From an uncultured Roseburia sp. (GTDB lineage Bacteria; Bacillota; Clostridia; Lachnospirales; Lachnospiraceae), in NCBI GenBank assembly GCA_910587865.1, contig CAJUNX010000007.1, forward strand, positions 55,234 through 118,768: a stretch of 63,535 bases of DNA. The letters run 5' to 3'. Of the stretch, positions 1-7,946 are shown in pieces. Position 1 is the first letter of the stretch. Every line of letters starts with the position of its first letter. The notes below the pieces were generated by a model. That model had not been told where the DNA came from and searched no databases. It was given only the letters and a program-made list of their open reading frames with translations. A program made the position numbers and the translations under genes.

Positions 1-771
1 TTGATCATGGATCTGCAGCGTTTGTACAGTTATGCCAGACAGGCAATTGATGATTACCAGATGATTGAGCCGCAGGATCACATTGCTGTCGGTATCTCAG
101 GCGGAAAGGATTCGCTGATCCTTCTGTATGCACTGTATGGACTCAGGCGATTCTATCCCGCTCCGTTTCACCTGACGGCCGTCACGGTTGATTTGGGATA
201 CCGCCCTTTCGATACAGCCAAAATCAGGTCTCTCTGCGATGAACTGCATATTTCCTACCGGGTGATCACCACAGAGATTGCCTCCATTCTCATGGCAAAG
301 CAGTCGGAAGAACAGGTACATGCGCCCTGCTCCCTTTGTGCGAGGTTAAGAAAAGGAGCGCTGAATCAGGTGGCGATCGAAAACGGGTGCAACAAGATTG
401 CGTATGCCCATCACATGGACGATATGGTTGAGACTGCGCTGCTCTCGCTGTTTTTCGAGGGCAGATTTTATTCGTTTCCTCCGCGCACTGCTCTCTCCCG
501 CACCGGGCTTACCGTAATCCGGCCGCTGATGTATGTTCCGGAGGCAGATATCAGGGGACTTCAGAAGAAGCTACGGCTTCCGGTGATCAAAAATCCCTGT
601 CCCGTCGACGGCAGCACAAAGCGCGCGGGAGTCAAAGCGCTTCTTCGACAGCTGAATCGGGAGTACCCCGGGATAAAGAAGAGAATTTTTCACGCAATAT
701 GTAATGGAGGTTTCCCGGACTGGCCTGCTCTCTCTGCGAAGTGTAATGATCCGTCATACGGGAATGTATAA
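1..771 (+). CDS. ttcA: TtcA-like PP-loop tRNA thiolation protein
   Basis: This encodes an ATP-pyrophosphatase of the TtcA/TilS class, which adenylates a tRNA base before sulfur transfer; the TtcA type would make 2-thiocytidine in tRNA in the cytoplasm. The PP-loop SGGKDS is at residues 33-38. A CSLC pair near residue 111 and a further Cys in NPCP near residue 200 fit the iron-sulfur cysteines of TtcA rather than TilS. The frame opens at base 1 with TTG, and ATG at base 7 is an equally good start, so the true start may lie outside the window. The next gene follows 18 bp later on the same strand. Substrate tRNA is inferred from family only. Confidence 0.8.
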   Translation: MIMDLQRLYSYARQAIDDYQMIEPQDHIAVGISGGKDSLILLYALYGLRRFYPAPFHLTAVTVDLGYRPFDTAKIRSLCDELHISYRVITTEIASILMAKQSEEQVHAPCSLCARLRKGALNQVAIENGCNKIAYAHHMDDMVETALLSLFFEGRFYSFPPRTALSRTGLTVIRPLMYVPEADIRGLQKKLRLPVIKNPCPVDGSTKRAGVKALLRQLNREYPGIKKRIFHAICNGGFPDWPALSAKCNDPSYGNV

Positions 772-789
772 AACAGGAGTGTATCTTAA

Positions 790-1839
790 ATGAAAGAAAA
801 AGCTTACCATGAAGATGTAAATGTAAAAAATGAAGTTCGTCTGAGGAATCTTTTAAAAGAGCTTCCTCCTTTCTGCCGGCAGTTTTTTATCGGAATTGAA
901 GCTACCACAGCTTCGCGTACACGGATTGCTTACGCCTACGACATCGGATGCTTTTTTGAATATCTGCATACGGTAAATCCGATTTGTCAGCGTATGGAAA
1001 TTCGGGAATTTCCGATTACGATCCTGGATCAGATCACGCCGATGGACATTGAGGAATATCTCTCCTATCTGAAATATTATGAAAAAGATGGCGTTGAGCA
1101 CACGAATGACGAGCGCGGGATCAAGCGCAAACTTGCGTCCCTCCGTTCTTTTTACCGTTATTTTTTTAAAAATGAACTGATTCAGAATGATCCGGCAATC
1201 AAGGTTGACATGCCTAAAATACATGAGAAAAATATTATCCGGCTCGATGTCGATGAAGTGTCGAGACTGCTGGATGAAGTCGAATCCGGAGAAAATCTGA
1301 CCGAGCGTCAGAGGAAATATCACGATAAGACAAGGCAGCGTGATCTGGCTCTTATGACATTGTTATTGGGCACCGGTATCCGTGTATCGGAGTGTGTGGG
1401 ACTTGATATGGAGGATGTCGATTTCCGCAACAACGGGATTCGGATTCACCGCAAGGGAGGCGCTGAAGTGGTCGTCTATTTCGGAGAGGAAGTGCGCACT
1501 GCCCTGCTCGATTATATGGTGGAGCGTCAGAAAATCACGGCGGAGGACGGAAGCGTCCACGCGCTGTTTTTGTCGATGCAGAACCGCAGGATCGGTGTCC
1601 GCTCTGTGGAAAATCTGGTAAAAAAATACGCAAAGCTTGTGACAAGTTTAAAGCATATCACACCTCATAAGCTTCGGAGTACTTACGGCACATCACTCTA
1701 CCGGGAAACAGGGGATATTTACCTGGTGGCGGATGTCCTTGGGCATAAAGACGTCAATACGACGCGAAAACACTATGCGGCACTTGATGATGAGCGCAGA
1801 CGCAGTGCGGCGAAATATGTAAAACTGAGGGAAGTATAA
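790..1839 (+). CDS. Tyrosine recombinase, XerC/XerS-like
   Basis: This is a 349-residue tyrosine site-specific recombinase. The N-terminal SAM-like core-binding domain covers about residues 15-130 and the catalytic domain about 150-349. The full catalytic set is visible: R198 in GTGIRVSE, K222 in HRKGG, H293 and R296 in PHKLRS, H319 in LGHK and nucleophile Y329 in KHYA. Length and lack of extra domains match chromosomal dimer-resolution recombinases (Xer type, possibly single-recombinase XerS-like) better than phage integrases. A ribosome site AGGAG lies 9 bases before the ATG. No att-like repeats or phage genes flank it, so a housekeeping role is the better guess. Its dif site is not seen in the window. 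Confidence 0.85.
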   Translation: MKEKAYHEDVNVKNEVRLRNLLKELPPFCRQFFIGIEATTASRTRIAYAYDIGCFFEYLHTVNPICQRMEIREFPITILDQITPMDIEEYLSYLKYYEKDGVEHTNDERGIKRKLASLRSFYRYFFKNELIQNDPAIKVDMPKIHEKNIIRLDVDEVSRLLDEVESGENLTERQRKYHDKTRQRDLALMTLLLGTGIRVSECVGLDMEDVDFRNNGIRIHRKGGAEVVVYFGEEVRTALLDYMVERQKITAEDGSVHALFLSMQNRRIGVRSVENLVKKYAKLVTSLKHITPHKLRSTYGTSLYRETGDIYLVADVLGHKDVNTTRKHYAALDDERRRSAAKYVKLREV

Positions 1840-1851
1840 AAGTCTGATCTG

Positions 1852-2592
1852 TCAGGCAGGAGCATTGACGCTGTCATGCCTTAACACCTCATTGATTTTT
1901 TCCTGAATGCGTTCGCGTACCATATCGGCAATCTCCTGCGTCTTTAAGTTTCCGTATTCCTCAAACAGGATAGGCGGCAGATAGTGTACCTGTGTCCTGA
2001 CAGGACCGATTTTAAAGCTGTTAAAGACTTTATAAGAATCGATCAGAGCCACCGGTATGATCGGAGCGTGCGACTTTAAGGCAATCTTAAAGCTTCCGGC
2101 CTTAAAGCTGCAGACATTATTGCGGTTGTTAAAGTCATATCCGCCTTCCGGAAACAAAATGTAACGCCTGCCCTGCTTTACTTCTTCCGCAACCTCATTG
2201 ATAATCGTAAGCGCCTGTCTCACATCCTTTTTATCGAGACGTTTTCCGTTCAGCAGATCAACAAATTCACGTACAAGAATCGTGTTTGACTTTGCCTTGT
2301 CCATCACAAGCGAACAGGGCATCCGGTGCGTATGGATAATGCCGAGCGCATCATACTTGCCCTGATGATTTGGGTACATCATGTATCCGCCGTTCTCGGG
2401 AAGATTTTCAGTGCCGTAGGCTTTGGTGAGAATCGCTCCGGTGGTCTTCATCAGACGCACGACATGACGCGCAAGCCGGTATCGTTCTTCCTCCGAATAT
2501 TTTTCCGGATGATCCGCTTCCTTGCGCATTTTAGGGATAATATAAGGCGCCCTGAACAGATTCATGATAATGACATAGATAAACTTCAGCAT
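1852..2592 (-). CDS. plsC: 1-acyl-sn-glycerol-3-phosphate acyltransferase (PlsC family)
   Basis: This membrane-bound acyltransferase would transfer a fatty acyl chain to lysophosphatidic acid to make phosphatidic acid. The acyl-transfer motif NHQGKYD (the NHx4D pattern) and the substrate motif FPEGGYD are both present, and a hydrophobic N-terminal stretch FIYVIIMNLF can anchor it. The chosen ATG (base 2592) has GGAGG 12 bases upstream; an in-frame GTG at 2616 sits ahead of that site and is unlikely. A promoter lies just upstream at 2629-2657, so it is probably transcribed alone. It converges on the recombinase gene with only 12 bp between the stops and no clear terminator. Confidence 0.9.
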   Translation of the reverse strand: MLKFIYVIIMNLFRAPYIIPKMRKEADHPEKYSEEERYRLARHVVRLMKTTGAILTKAYGTENLPENGGYMMYPNHQGKYDALGIIHTHRMPCSLVMDKAKSNTILVREFVDLLNGKRLDKKDVRQALTIINEVAEEVKQGRRYILFPEGGYDFNNRNNVCSFKAGSFKIALKSHAPIIPVALIDSYKVFNSFKIGPVRTQVHYLPPILFEEYGNLKTQEIADMVRERIQEKINEVLRHDSVNAPA

Positions 2593-2628
2593 AACAGTAT
2601 ATATCCTCCGTAACACTCTCCGAATCCT

Positions 2629-2657
2629 ATTATACCGTATCTGCCGGAAAAAAACAA
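2629..2657 (-). promoter_or_regulatory. Predicted sigma-A promoter of plsC
   Basis: On the minus strand TTGTTT and TATAAT are separated by exactly 17 bases, about 35 bases before the plsC start. Confidence 0.6.
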
Positions 2658-2662
2658 TCGGA

Positions 2663-3082
2663 TCACTCCAGATATTGTATGGAGTAATATGGAATTGTCA
2701 GATACTGCCCGGAGTGAATGGAATCCCTGGAGATATGGTTCAGGGCACAGATCTCTTCTATATAGTCTTCCATGCTGCCGCACTCCTCTGTTCGGTATTG
2801 TCCGGCGATCTTCCACAGCGTATCGCCTTTCTGGATCTGAATGCTGGTGTAATACTTGTAAACAGGCGCATCAGAAGCACAGGATGCTTCTGGTACAAAA
2901 AAAGATTCCTGACAGAAGACACCTTCTTTGGAAGAAGCGGCCTGCGTCCGAACTGAATCCCCGAGTATACCTGCAAAGGCCGAAATCATAATCAGCAACA
3001 GAAGAAACAGCATAAAACGGCACTTCTCTCCTGCTCTTCTGGTAATGGATATGTTCTGAATGATTGTTTCCCGGAATCTCAT
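2663..3082 (-). CDS. yneA: YneA-like LysM protein, SOS division-inhibitor candidate
   Basis: A 139-residue membrane-anchored protein: a charged N-terminus, one transmembrane segment (about residues 23-40), a linker, and a LysM domain (about 78-131, with the IQKGDTLWKIA core). LysM binds peptidoglycan. In Bacillus subtilis, YneA is a short LysM membrane protein divergent from lexA that delays division during SOS; the same layout is seen here, with LexA-box-like sites in the shared promoter region. The start at 3082 is supported by GGAGG eight bases upstream. The frame remains open to 3271, but that extension runs through an upstream tandem repeat and lacks a good ribosome site. The leader is unusually long (about 350 bases). 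Function is inferred from layout. Confidence 0.75.
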   Translation of the reverse strand: MRFRETIIQNISITRRAGEKCRFMLFLLLLIMISAFAGILGDSVRTQAASSKEGVFCQESFFVPEASCASDAPVYKYYTSIQIQKGDTLWKIAGQYRTEECGSMEDYIEEICALNHISRDSIHSGQYLTIPYYSIQYLE

Positions 3083-3115
3083 CGTAAATACCTCCGCTCT
3101 TCCTGTCTGATCAGC

Positions 3116-3390
3116 AGATGCGCTCCTCCTGTGTCTGCTCTGTTCGGTGCCGGCTCCCATACCTGAGAATATACCTGACCCCTTCTGCACATATCGAAGA
3201 TGTTCTTCCTCCTGCATCAGGTTCATTCGGTTTCCATACCTGAGAAAATGCCTTTGGCCCATTCTGCACATATCGAAGATGCTCTTCCTCCTGCGTCAGG
3301 TTCATTCGGTTTCCATACCTGAGAATATACCTGACCCATTCTGCATATATCGAAGATGCTCCTCTTCCTGCATCAGGTTCATTCGGCTCT
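3116..3390. repeat. Tandem 77-79 bp direct repeats in the yneA-like leader
   Basis: Three well-kept units begin at about 3157, 3234 and 3313, and a fourth, degenerate partial unit precedes them (about 3116-3156). Each unit carries CATATCGAAGATG or a close variant, the CATCAGGTTCATTCGG block and CCATACCTGAGAA. Unit lengths of 77 and 79 bp do not preserve a reading frame, so a coding role is unlikely. On the minus strand each unit contains GAAGA-ACA-TCTTC or a variant, able to form a small hairpin. The array lies entirely between the SOS promoter and the yneA-like start. Confidence 0.85.
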
Positions 3391-3410
3391 CATTCTTTGG
3401 AATAGCATCC

Positions 3411-3476
3411 CGAACATATTTTCCGAACGTTTGTTTCTGATAAGGGTATCTTAATATAAGAACATCTGTTTGTCAA
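3411..3476 (-). promoter_or_regulatory. yneA-like promoter with two LexA-box-like sites
   Basis: On the minus strand TTGACA (3476-3471) and TAAGAT (3453-3448) are 17 bases apart. Just downstream lie CGAACATATTTTCC (3411-3424) and CGAACGTTTGTTTC (3424-3437), each one mismatch from the known Bacillus/Clostridia SOS consensus CGAACRNRYGTTYC. This position would block transcription when LexA is bound. Confidence 0.75.
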
Positions 3477-3484
3477 GTAAAAAT

Positions 3485-3537
3485 CGAACAAATTTTCGGA
3501 ATATATGTTTGCATTTTCCCTTATGATGTGGTAAACT
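3485..3537 (+). promoter_or_regulatory. lexA promoter with degenerate SOS boxes
   Basis: TTGCAT (3509-3514) and TAAACT (3532-3537) are 17 bases apart. CGAACAAATTTTCG (3485-3498, two mismatches to the SOS consensus) and GGAATATATGTTTG (3498-3511, three mismatches) abut or overlap the -35, consistent with weak autorepression of lexA. Confidence 0.6.
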
Positions 3538-3610
3538 AAAAAAGAAAAGATCCACAGCGATTTTGTCAGAAACAGTATTCGATTTTTGATTCGAACCAGG
3601 AGGTTTTTAT

Positions 3611-4228
3611 ATGGGATATGGAAAGATTACCGCAAAGCAGACAGAGATTTTGGAATATATCAAACAGGAGATCTTAAATAAGGGTTATCCGCCTGCGGTG
3701 CGTGAGATCTGTGAGGCGGTTCATCTGAAGTCCACATCTTCCGTCCACTCACATCTCGAGACGCTTGAGAAAAACGGTTATATCCGCAGAGATCCGACGA
3801 AGCCGCGTGCGATAGAGATCATAGACGACAATTTTAATCTGACACGGCGTGAGGTTGTGAATGTTCCGGTGATCGGTAATGTCGCTGCCGGGCAGCCGAT
3901 TTTTGCCGATGAGAATATTGAGAATTATTTCCCGATTCCGGCGGAATATATGCCGAATGTGGAGTCTTTTATGCTTCATGTAAAGGGAGAAAGTATGGTG
4001 AATGCCGGTATTTTTGACGGCGATCAGATTCTGGTACAGAAGCAGTCCACGGCCCGAAACGGCGATATCGTGGTTGCGCTGGTTGATGATTCCGCGACGG
4101 TAAAGACCTTCTATAAAGAAGACGGCTATTACCGCCTGCAGCCGGAGAATGACACGATGGATCCGATTATTGTGGAGGACTGTTCCATTCTCGGAAAGGT
4201 GTTCGGGGTATTCCGTCTGTTTCGCTGA
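3611..4228 (+). CDS. lexA: LexA repressor, SOS master regulator
   Basis: LexA binds SOS boxes as a dimer and is inactivated by RecA-stimulated self-cleavage. The 205-residue protein has an N-terminal winged helix-turn-helix (about 1-70) and a C-terminal S24 peptidase domain. The cleavage dipeptide Ala93-Gly94 in VAAGQP, catalytic Ser128 in KGESM and Lys165 in ATVKTF are all present. The ATG is preceded by a strong AGGAGG site. It is transcribed away from the yneA-like gene. Sites resembling its own operator lie in both flanking promoters. No lexA terminator is obvious except a weak stem near 4268-4295. Confidence 0.97.
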   Translation: MGYGKITAKQTEILEYIKQEILNKGYPPAVREICEAVHLKSTSSVHSHLETLEKNGYIRRDPTKPRAIEIIDDNFNLTRREVVNVPVIGNVAAGQPIFADENIENYFPIPAEYMPNVESFMLHVKGESMVNAGIFDGDQILVQKQSTARNGDIVVALVDDSATVKTFYKEDGYYRLQPENDTMDPIIVEDCSILGKVFGVFRLFR

Positions 4229-4275
4229 CCGGCGGATGCGGAGGACGGATCAGAGTTTCGCTTTGGGTGAAGGCC

Positions 4276-4374
4276 GGCTGCACCCCTTCACGTTTCTTTA
4301 CAGCTCATTCTGATCCGTCAGGACGCCGTTGTGCCAGATCCGCTCCGGATCATAGAAGAGCCTGCCTTCTTTAA
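4276..4374 (-). pseudogene. Duplicated 3' end of rsfS plus its terminator arm
   Basis: This stretch repeats 4397-4495 at a constant offset of 121 bp. Read on the minus strand, bases 4372-4298 still encode 24 residues and a stop homologous to the RsfS C-terminus (remnant core RLFYDPERIWHNG against RLFYDLERIWRDG in the intact gene). The differences include Leu to Pro and Arg to His changes. There is no start codon or ribosome site, so it is a gene fragment produced by local duplication. Confidence 0.85.
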
Positions 4375-4420
4375 AAAAACGTGAAAGGGGCAGCCTGGCT
4401 GCACCCCTTCACGTTTCTTT
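4373..4420 (-). terminator. Intrinsic terminator of the rsfS operon
   Basis: A long hairpin (arms about ACGTGAAGGGGTGCAGCC and GGCTGCCCCTTTCACGT on the minus strand) is followed by a run of seven T. It lies immediately after the rsfS stop and before the duplicated fragment. A worn copy of one arm is present at 4276-4296. Confidence 0.85.
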
Positions 4421-4766
4421 ACAGTTCGCTCTGATCGATCAGGGTTCCGTCGCGCCAGATCCGCTCCAGATCATAGAAGAGCCTGTCTTCTTTTGAAAAG
4501 ATATGGATGATAATATCGCCGTAATCCATCAGGATCCAGGTCGAGTTTGAGTTGCCTTCCAGCTGTTTTTTGAAAAGCCCGGCCCGGCCGAGCGCTTCGT
4601 CGCAGGCATCCCGCATCGCCTGAAGTTGCGGCTGGTTCGTTCCGTTTGCGATGATAAAATAATCCGCGATCGGTGAGATCGACTGGATGTCTATGATTTT
4701 GATATCTTCCGCCTTGCGGTCTTCCAGCGCCGCAACCGCAATTTTACAGTATTCTTTTGATGTCAT
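4419..4766 (-). CDS. rsfS: Ribosomal silencing factor RsfS
   Basis: RsfS binds ribosomal protein uL14 and prevents subunit joining when nutrients are low. The 115-residue length and the family signatures are present, including DYFIIANGTN near residue 35, and WILMDYGDIIIHIF and FYDLERIW towards the C-terminus. The start codon overlaps the yqeK stop by four bases (ATGA), so the two are translationally coupled. It is the last gene of the nadD-yqeK-rsfS end of the operon and is followed by a strong terminator. Its last 25 codons are duplicated just downstream. Confidence 0.95.
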   Translation of the reverse strand: MTSKEYCKIAVAALEDRKAEDIKIIDIQSISPIADYFIIANGTNQPQLQAMRDACDEALGRAGLFKKQLEGNSNSTWILMDYGDIIIHIFSKEDRLFYDLERIWRDGTLIDQSEL

Positions 4767-5350
4767 GCTGTCTCACATCCTTTCCGGTGTTGTTTATAGT
4801 ATTCGTAGGTTCGTTGTGTCGTGGGATCAATCGAGCCGCCCCGGCTGGAGAGGTATTTGAGCGAATCACGCAGAATCTCTGCCATACATGCATCCAGATC
4901 CATAAATGCAAGCCTGCGCACCCGTTCCAGGTTTTCGGCTTTGTTCCGTCCAGGCTCAATATAATCTGCGATATAGAGAATCTTGTCGAGCATGCTCATT
5001 CCGGGTTCACCTGTGGTGTGTACGCGGATCGCATGAAGGATTTCCGGATTCTTTACCTCATAACGTGTTTCCGCTAAAAAGGCTCCGAGCTTTGCGTGAA
5101 GCAGTTTATCCGGATTCTCATATTCCACCTGTGTGATCGGGATATCATTTTTTTCGCAGAGCTTTATTTTCTCCTGATCCGGTATGCATTTGGCGCAGTC
5201 GTGCAGCAATCCTGCAAGCATTGCATTTTCTATGGAGTACCCGTGTGCCATTGCAAGACATCCGGCGGTGTACATCACACCTTTGGTATGCTCATAACGT
5301 GGTTTTTCCAGTGATTTTTTAACACGTTTCCGAATCTCGTTTCGTTCCAT
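4763..5350 (-). CDS. yqeK: HD-domain hydrolase YqeK (Ap4A hydrolase family)
   Basis: YqeK-type HD proteins hydrolyse diadenosine tetraphosphate symmetrically to ADP. The metal-binding HD signature is in AGLLHDCAK, with an upstream His in RYEHTKGV and downstream Asp in YIADYIEPGR. The start at 5350 has GGAGGG nine bases upstream and lies inside the last codons of nadD (32-base overlap); a longer frame up to 5488 lies wholly in nadD and was rejected. Coupling with nadD and rsfS is the normal arrangement in Firmicutes. Confidence 0.92.
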   Translation of the reverse strand: MERNEIRKRVKKSLEKPRYEHTKGVMYTAGCLAMAHGYSIENAMLAGLLHDCAKCIPDQEKIKLCEKNDIPITQVEYENPDKLLHAKLGAFLAETRYEVKNPEILHAIRVHTTGEPGMSMLDKILYIADYIEPGRNKAENLERVRRLAFMDLDACMAEILRDSLKYLSSRGGSIDPTTQRTYEYYKQHRKGCETA

Positions 5351-6191
5351 TTTTGTCTTTCCCTCCGTCATCTGCAGCCTGTCTGTTGGGCTGACAGCCA
5401 TAAAGCCCGTGCGTTTTAATATATTCTGCCACGATCGGCGGAAGCAGATTCGCCGGATGCATATGTTCCGCCGATGCCGCAGCTGCAAAGGACTGTTCAG
5501 AACAGGGGCTATTGTCCGCGTCAGAAACTGATAAGCGGCAATTGTGATTCATATTGTGATCAGCAGAATAGCATTTGCAGGCCGCGTTAAGATCTGATGC
5601 GCGGCAATTATAGCCTTTCTTCCCGCAGGAAAACGCCTTTAGAGAAGAAATCTGTTCCCGCAGCATCGTGGAAGAAACACTGGTGTAGCCGCCTTGCAGC
5701 GGATAGATCCTGGCGGGAAACAGACGCTTTATGGCAGCTGCCTTCTCACGGATCTGCGCACATGAAAGGCTGTCCCTGGCAGCCACCAGGATCACCGCTT
5801 TTTCGCAGATGATCTGCGGGTAACGCCATTGTTCAAAATAATCCAGAGAATCCGCGCCCATGATAAAATAAAAATCCATATCCGGGTGCCGGTCCACAAG
5901 CTTTGTGAGTGTGCGATACGTATAACTGGTCTCCGCCGCGTCCAGTTCGATTCGCGACAGTTTAAACTGCGGGTAATCCTGTATGGCAAGCGAAACCATT
6001 CTGGCACGGCACTCCGCCGGCGTCATCTGCGCCTCGTTTTTATTGGGAGAATGACCGGCAGGGATAAACCATACCTCTGCGAGATCGTATTCTTCACATG
6101 CGCTTGCCGCAATATTCAGATGTCCCTGATGGATCGGATCAAAGGATCCGCCGAGCAGTCCGATTTTTGTCCGCTGTCCCTGTTGATACAT
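5319..6191 (-). CDS. nadD: Nicotinate-mononucleotide adenylyltransferase with a C-terminal insertion
   Basis: NadD joins nicotinate mononucleotide and ATP to make deamido-NAD. The nucleotidyltransferase signature GGSFDPIHQGHL (about residues 15-26) and the second motif SVSSTMLREQI (about 172-182) are intact. The protein is about 290 residues where about 200 is usual. Extra sequence lies between that second motif and the conserved end LPPIVAEYIKTHGLYG: a 65-residue, Cys- and Asn-rich segment (roughly 183-247, bases 5454-5648) containing a local duplication (YNCRASD and HNCRLSVSD). A 25-residue tail follows. ATG at 6191 is preferred to the GTG one codon earlier. The insertion keeps the frame, so activity is probably retained. 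Confidence 0.92.
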   Translation of the reverse strand: MYQQGQRTKIGLLGGSFDPIHQGHLNIAASACEEYDLAEVWFIPAGHSPNKNEAQMTPAECRARMVSLAIQDYPQFKLSRIELDAAETSYTYRTLTKLVDRHPDMDFYFIMGADSLDYFEQWRYPQIICEKAVILVAARDSLSCAQIREKAAAIKRLFPARIYPLQGGYTSVSSTMLREQISSLKAFSCGKKGYNCRASDLNAACKCYSADHNMNHNCRLSVSDADNSPCSEQSFAAAASAEHMHPANLLPPIVAEYIKTHGLYGCQPNRQAADDGGKDKNGTKRDSETC

Positions 6192-6280
6192 CACCGTTCC
6201 CCGCCTTTATCTTTTGTCACGCGTCACATGTCCGCCGAAGCGGACTGCAGCCGCTCTTCCTGAAAGAACGATGCGCCCTG

Positions 6281-6577
6281 TCATTTTGGAAGATCATAGC
6301 GTGAGTTTTTCTTTGTCTGCCGAAACAGGATCATCTTTTTGCCGATCACCTTGACGACGGCGGAATGTGTGCGCTCCGCAATCATCTGCGCGATTTCGCG
6401 CGGATCGTCCGCGCAGTTTTTCAGCACGGAAATTTTAATCAGTTCCCTTTTTTCGAGCGCCTCGTCAAGTGCCATTACAAGCTCCGGCGTAAGACTGGCT
6501 TTTCCGACCTGAAAAACCGCGTCCATCGTATTCGCGCATCCGCTTAAATATGCGCGCTGTTTACTTGTCAGTTCCAT
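6281..6577 (-). CDS. yhbY: YhbY family CRM-domain RNA-binding protein
   Basis: This 98-residue protein has the CRM fold that binds rRNA and is linked to large-subunit assembly. The characteristic start LTSKQRAYLSG and the VFQVGKASLTPELV and LIKISVLKN segments are present, as is the C-terminal IGKKMILFRQTKK. It lies between obgE and nadD in the conserved order. A GGAGG site is 12 bases before the ATG. The 84-base gap to obgE carries a short motif (6597-6616) resembling one half of the dispersed palindromic repeat seen at 21781 and 50841. Confidence 0.9.
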   Translation of the reverse strand: MELTSKQRAYLSGCANTMDAVFQVGKASLTPELVMALDEALEKRELIKISVLKNCADDPREIAQMIAERTHSAVVKVIGKKMILFRQTKKNSRYDLPK

Positions 6578-6662
6578 AAATTTTTATTTCCTCCATGCCT
6601 GTGTGAAACACACGGCATATGATTGTGAATGTGGTTCGACGGCGGATGAATCGTCCTGCCAT

Positions 6663-7946
6663 CTACTTGTAATAATCAAATTCGTTTCCATACATGCGGA
6701 CGGTGTCCCCATCCTGTATGCCGCGCGCTTCCAGTTCCTTTAAAATCCCCTGCTCCTTTAAGAACTTCTGGAAAAACAGGAAGCCCTTCTCCGAATCAAT
6801 ATTCGTGTAACCGAGCATTTTATCGATCTTCGGTCCCTCCACGACAAATGCCGCGTCATCTGCCCGCGTGATCGTATAAGGTTCATCCTGAAAGAACTGA
6901 AGCGACGGGTCAAATTCCTGTTCATACACCACAGGCTCGCTGCTGCACGAATCAAGCAGCTCTCTGACATGCCACAGCAGCTCCTTTAACCCTTTTCCGC
7001 TGACCGCGGAGATTGGGCAGACCTTTATCCCGTCCGGCTCAAACTCGCGCCGAAGCGTCGTGATAATTTCATTTTCATCGCCGTAGACAGCGTCCATCTT
7101 GTTGGCTGCGATCACCTGCGGTTTTTCTAAGAGCTTCGGATCATATGCCGCAAGCTCCCTGCAGATCGCGTGAATGTCGGCCACGGGGTCACGCCCCTCG
7201 GTGCCGGCCGCGTCCACGATATGGATGATCACCTTTGTCCGGTCGATGTGGCGCAGAAATTCCAGTCCGAGTCCCACACCCTCGGAAGCGCCCTCAATCA
7301 GTCCCGGTATATCGGCGATGACAAATCCGCGTGCGCCTTCCAGCTCGACTACGCCGAGGTTCGGCTGTAAGGTTGTAAAGTGATAGTTTGCGATCTTTGG
7401 CTGTGCGTTTGTGACCCGGGATAACAGTGTCGATTTTCCCACATTCGGAAAGCCGACCAGTCCGACGTCCGCGATGACCTTTAATTCAAGCTTTACTTCA
7501 AGCTCGATCGACTCTCCGCCCGGCTGTGCATATTTAGGCGCCTGCATGGTGGAGGTGGCAAAATGCTGATTTCCGAGACCTCCCCGGCCGCCGTGCAGGA
7601 TAATCTGTCTGCGGTTTGCGCCGGACAGATCGGCGATGACTTTTCCCGATGCCGCGTCGCGGATCACGGTACCAGCCGGCACCTTTAAGACGAGGTCCGT
7701 CCCGTTTCTGCCGTGACAGTTTTTCTTTCCGCCTTCCTCTCCCGGCTGCGCCGCAAATTTCCTTTTATGACGGTAGTCTGCAAGCGTGTTCTGTCCGTCG
7801 TCCACTTCAAAGACAATATCGCCGCCCTTTCCGCCGTCTCCGCCGTCCGGCCCGCCGTTCGGCACGTATTTTTCCCTGCGGAAACTCACATGCCCGTTGC
7901 CGCCTTTTCCGGATTTGATGATGATTGTCGCTCTGTCTGCAAACAT
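6663..7946 (-). CDS. obgE: GTPase ObgE/CgtA
   Basis: Obg is an essential GTPase in 50S ribosome assembly and stress control. The Gly-rich Obg fold fills about residues 1-157 (GGDGGKGGD and similar runs). The G domain follows with GFPNVGKST (G1), DIPGLIEGA (G3), NKMD (G4) and SAVSGKG (G5). The C-terminal OCT domain of Lachnospiraceae-type Obg occupies about 345-427. The ATG at 7946 has GGAG eight bases upstream; a GTG three codons earlier is less likely. It follows rpmA by 166 bp, a gap holding a long hairpin. Confidence 0.97.
   Translation of the reverse strand: MFADRATIIIKSGKGGNGHVSFRREKYVPNGGPDGGDGGKGGDIVFEVDDGQNTLADYRHKRKFAAQPGEEGGKKNCHGRNGTDLVLKVPAGTVIRDAASGKVIADLSGANRRQIILHGGRGGLGNQHFATSTMQAPKYAQPGGESIELEVKLELKVIADVGLVGFPNVGKSTLLSRVTNAQPKIANYHFTTLQPNLGVVELEGARGFVIADIPGLIEGASEGVGLGLEFLRHIDRTKVIIHIVDAAGTEGRDPVADIHAICRELAAYDPKLLEKPQVIAANKMDAVYGDENEIITTLRREFEPDGIKVCPISAVSGKGLKELLWHVRELLDSCSSEPVVYEQEFDPSLQFFQDEPYTITRADDAAFVVEGPKIDKMLGYTNIDSEKGFLFFQKFLKEQGILKELEARGIQDGDTVRMYGNEFDYYK

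Noticed and set aside
790..1839. Phage or transposon integrase
   Set aside because: Size and residues fit a chromosomal Xer recombinase, and no mobile genes or attachment repeats are adjacent.
2663..3271. A 202-residue version of the LysM protein
   Set aside because: The extra N-terminus is encoded by the tandem repeats, whose unit lengths break the frame, and the start at 3082 has the good ribosome site.
3116..3390. Repeat array as a CRISPR
   Set aside because: Units are 77-79 bp and contiguous without unique spacers, and no cas gene is present.
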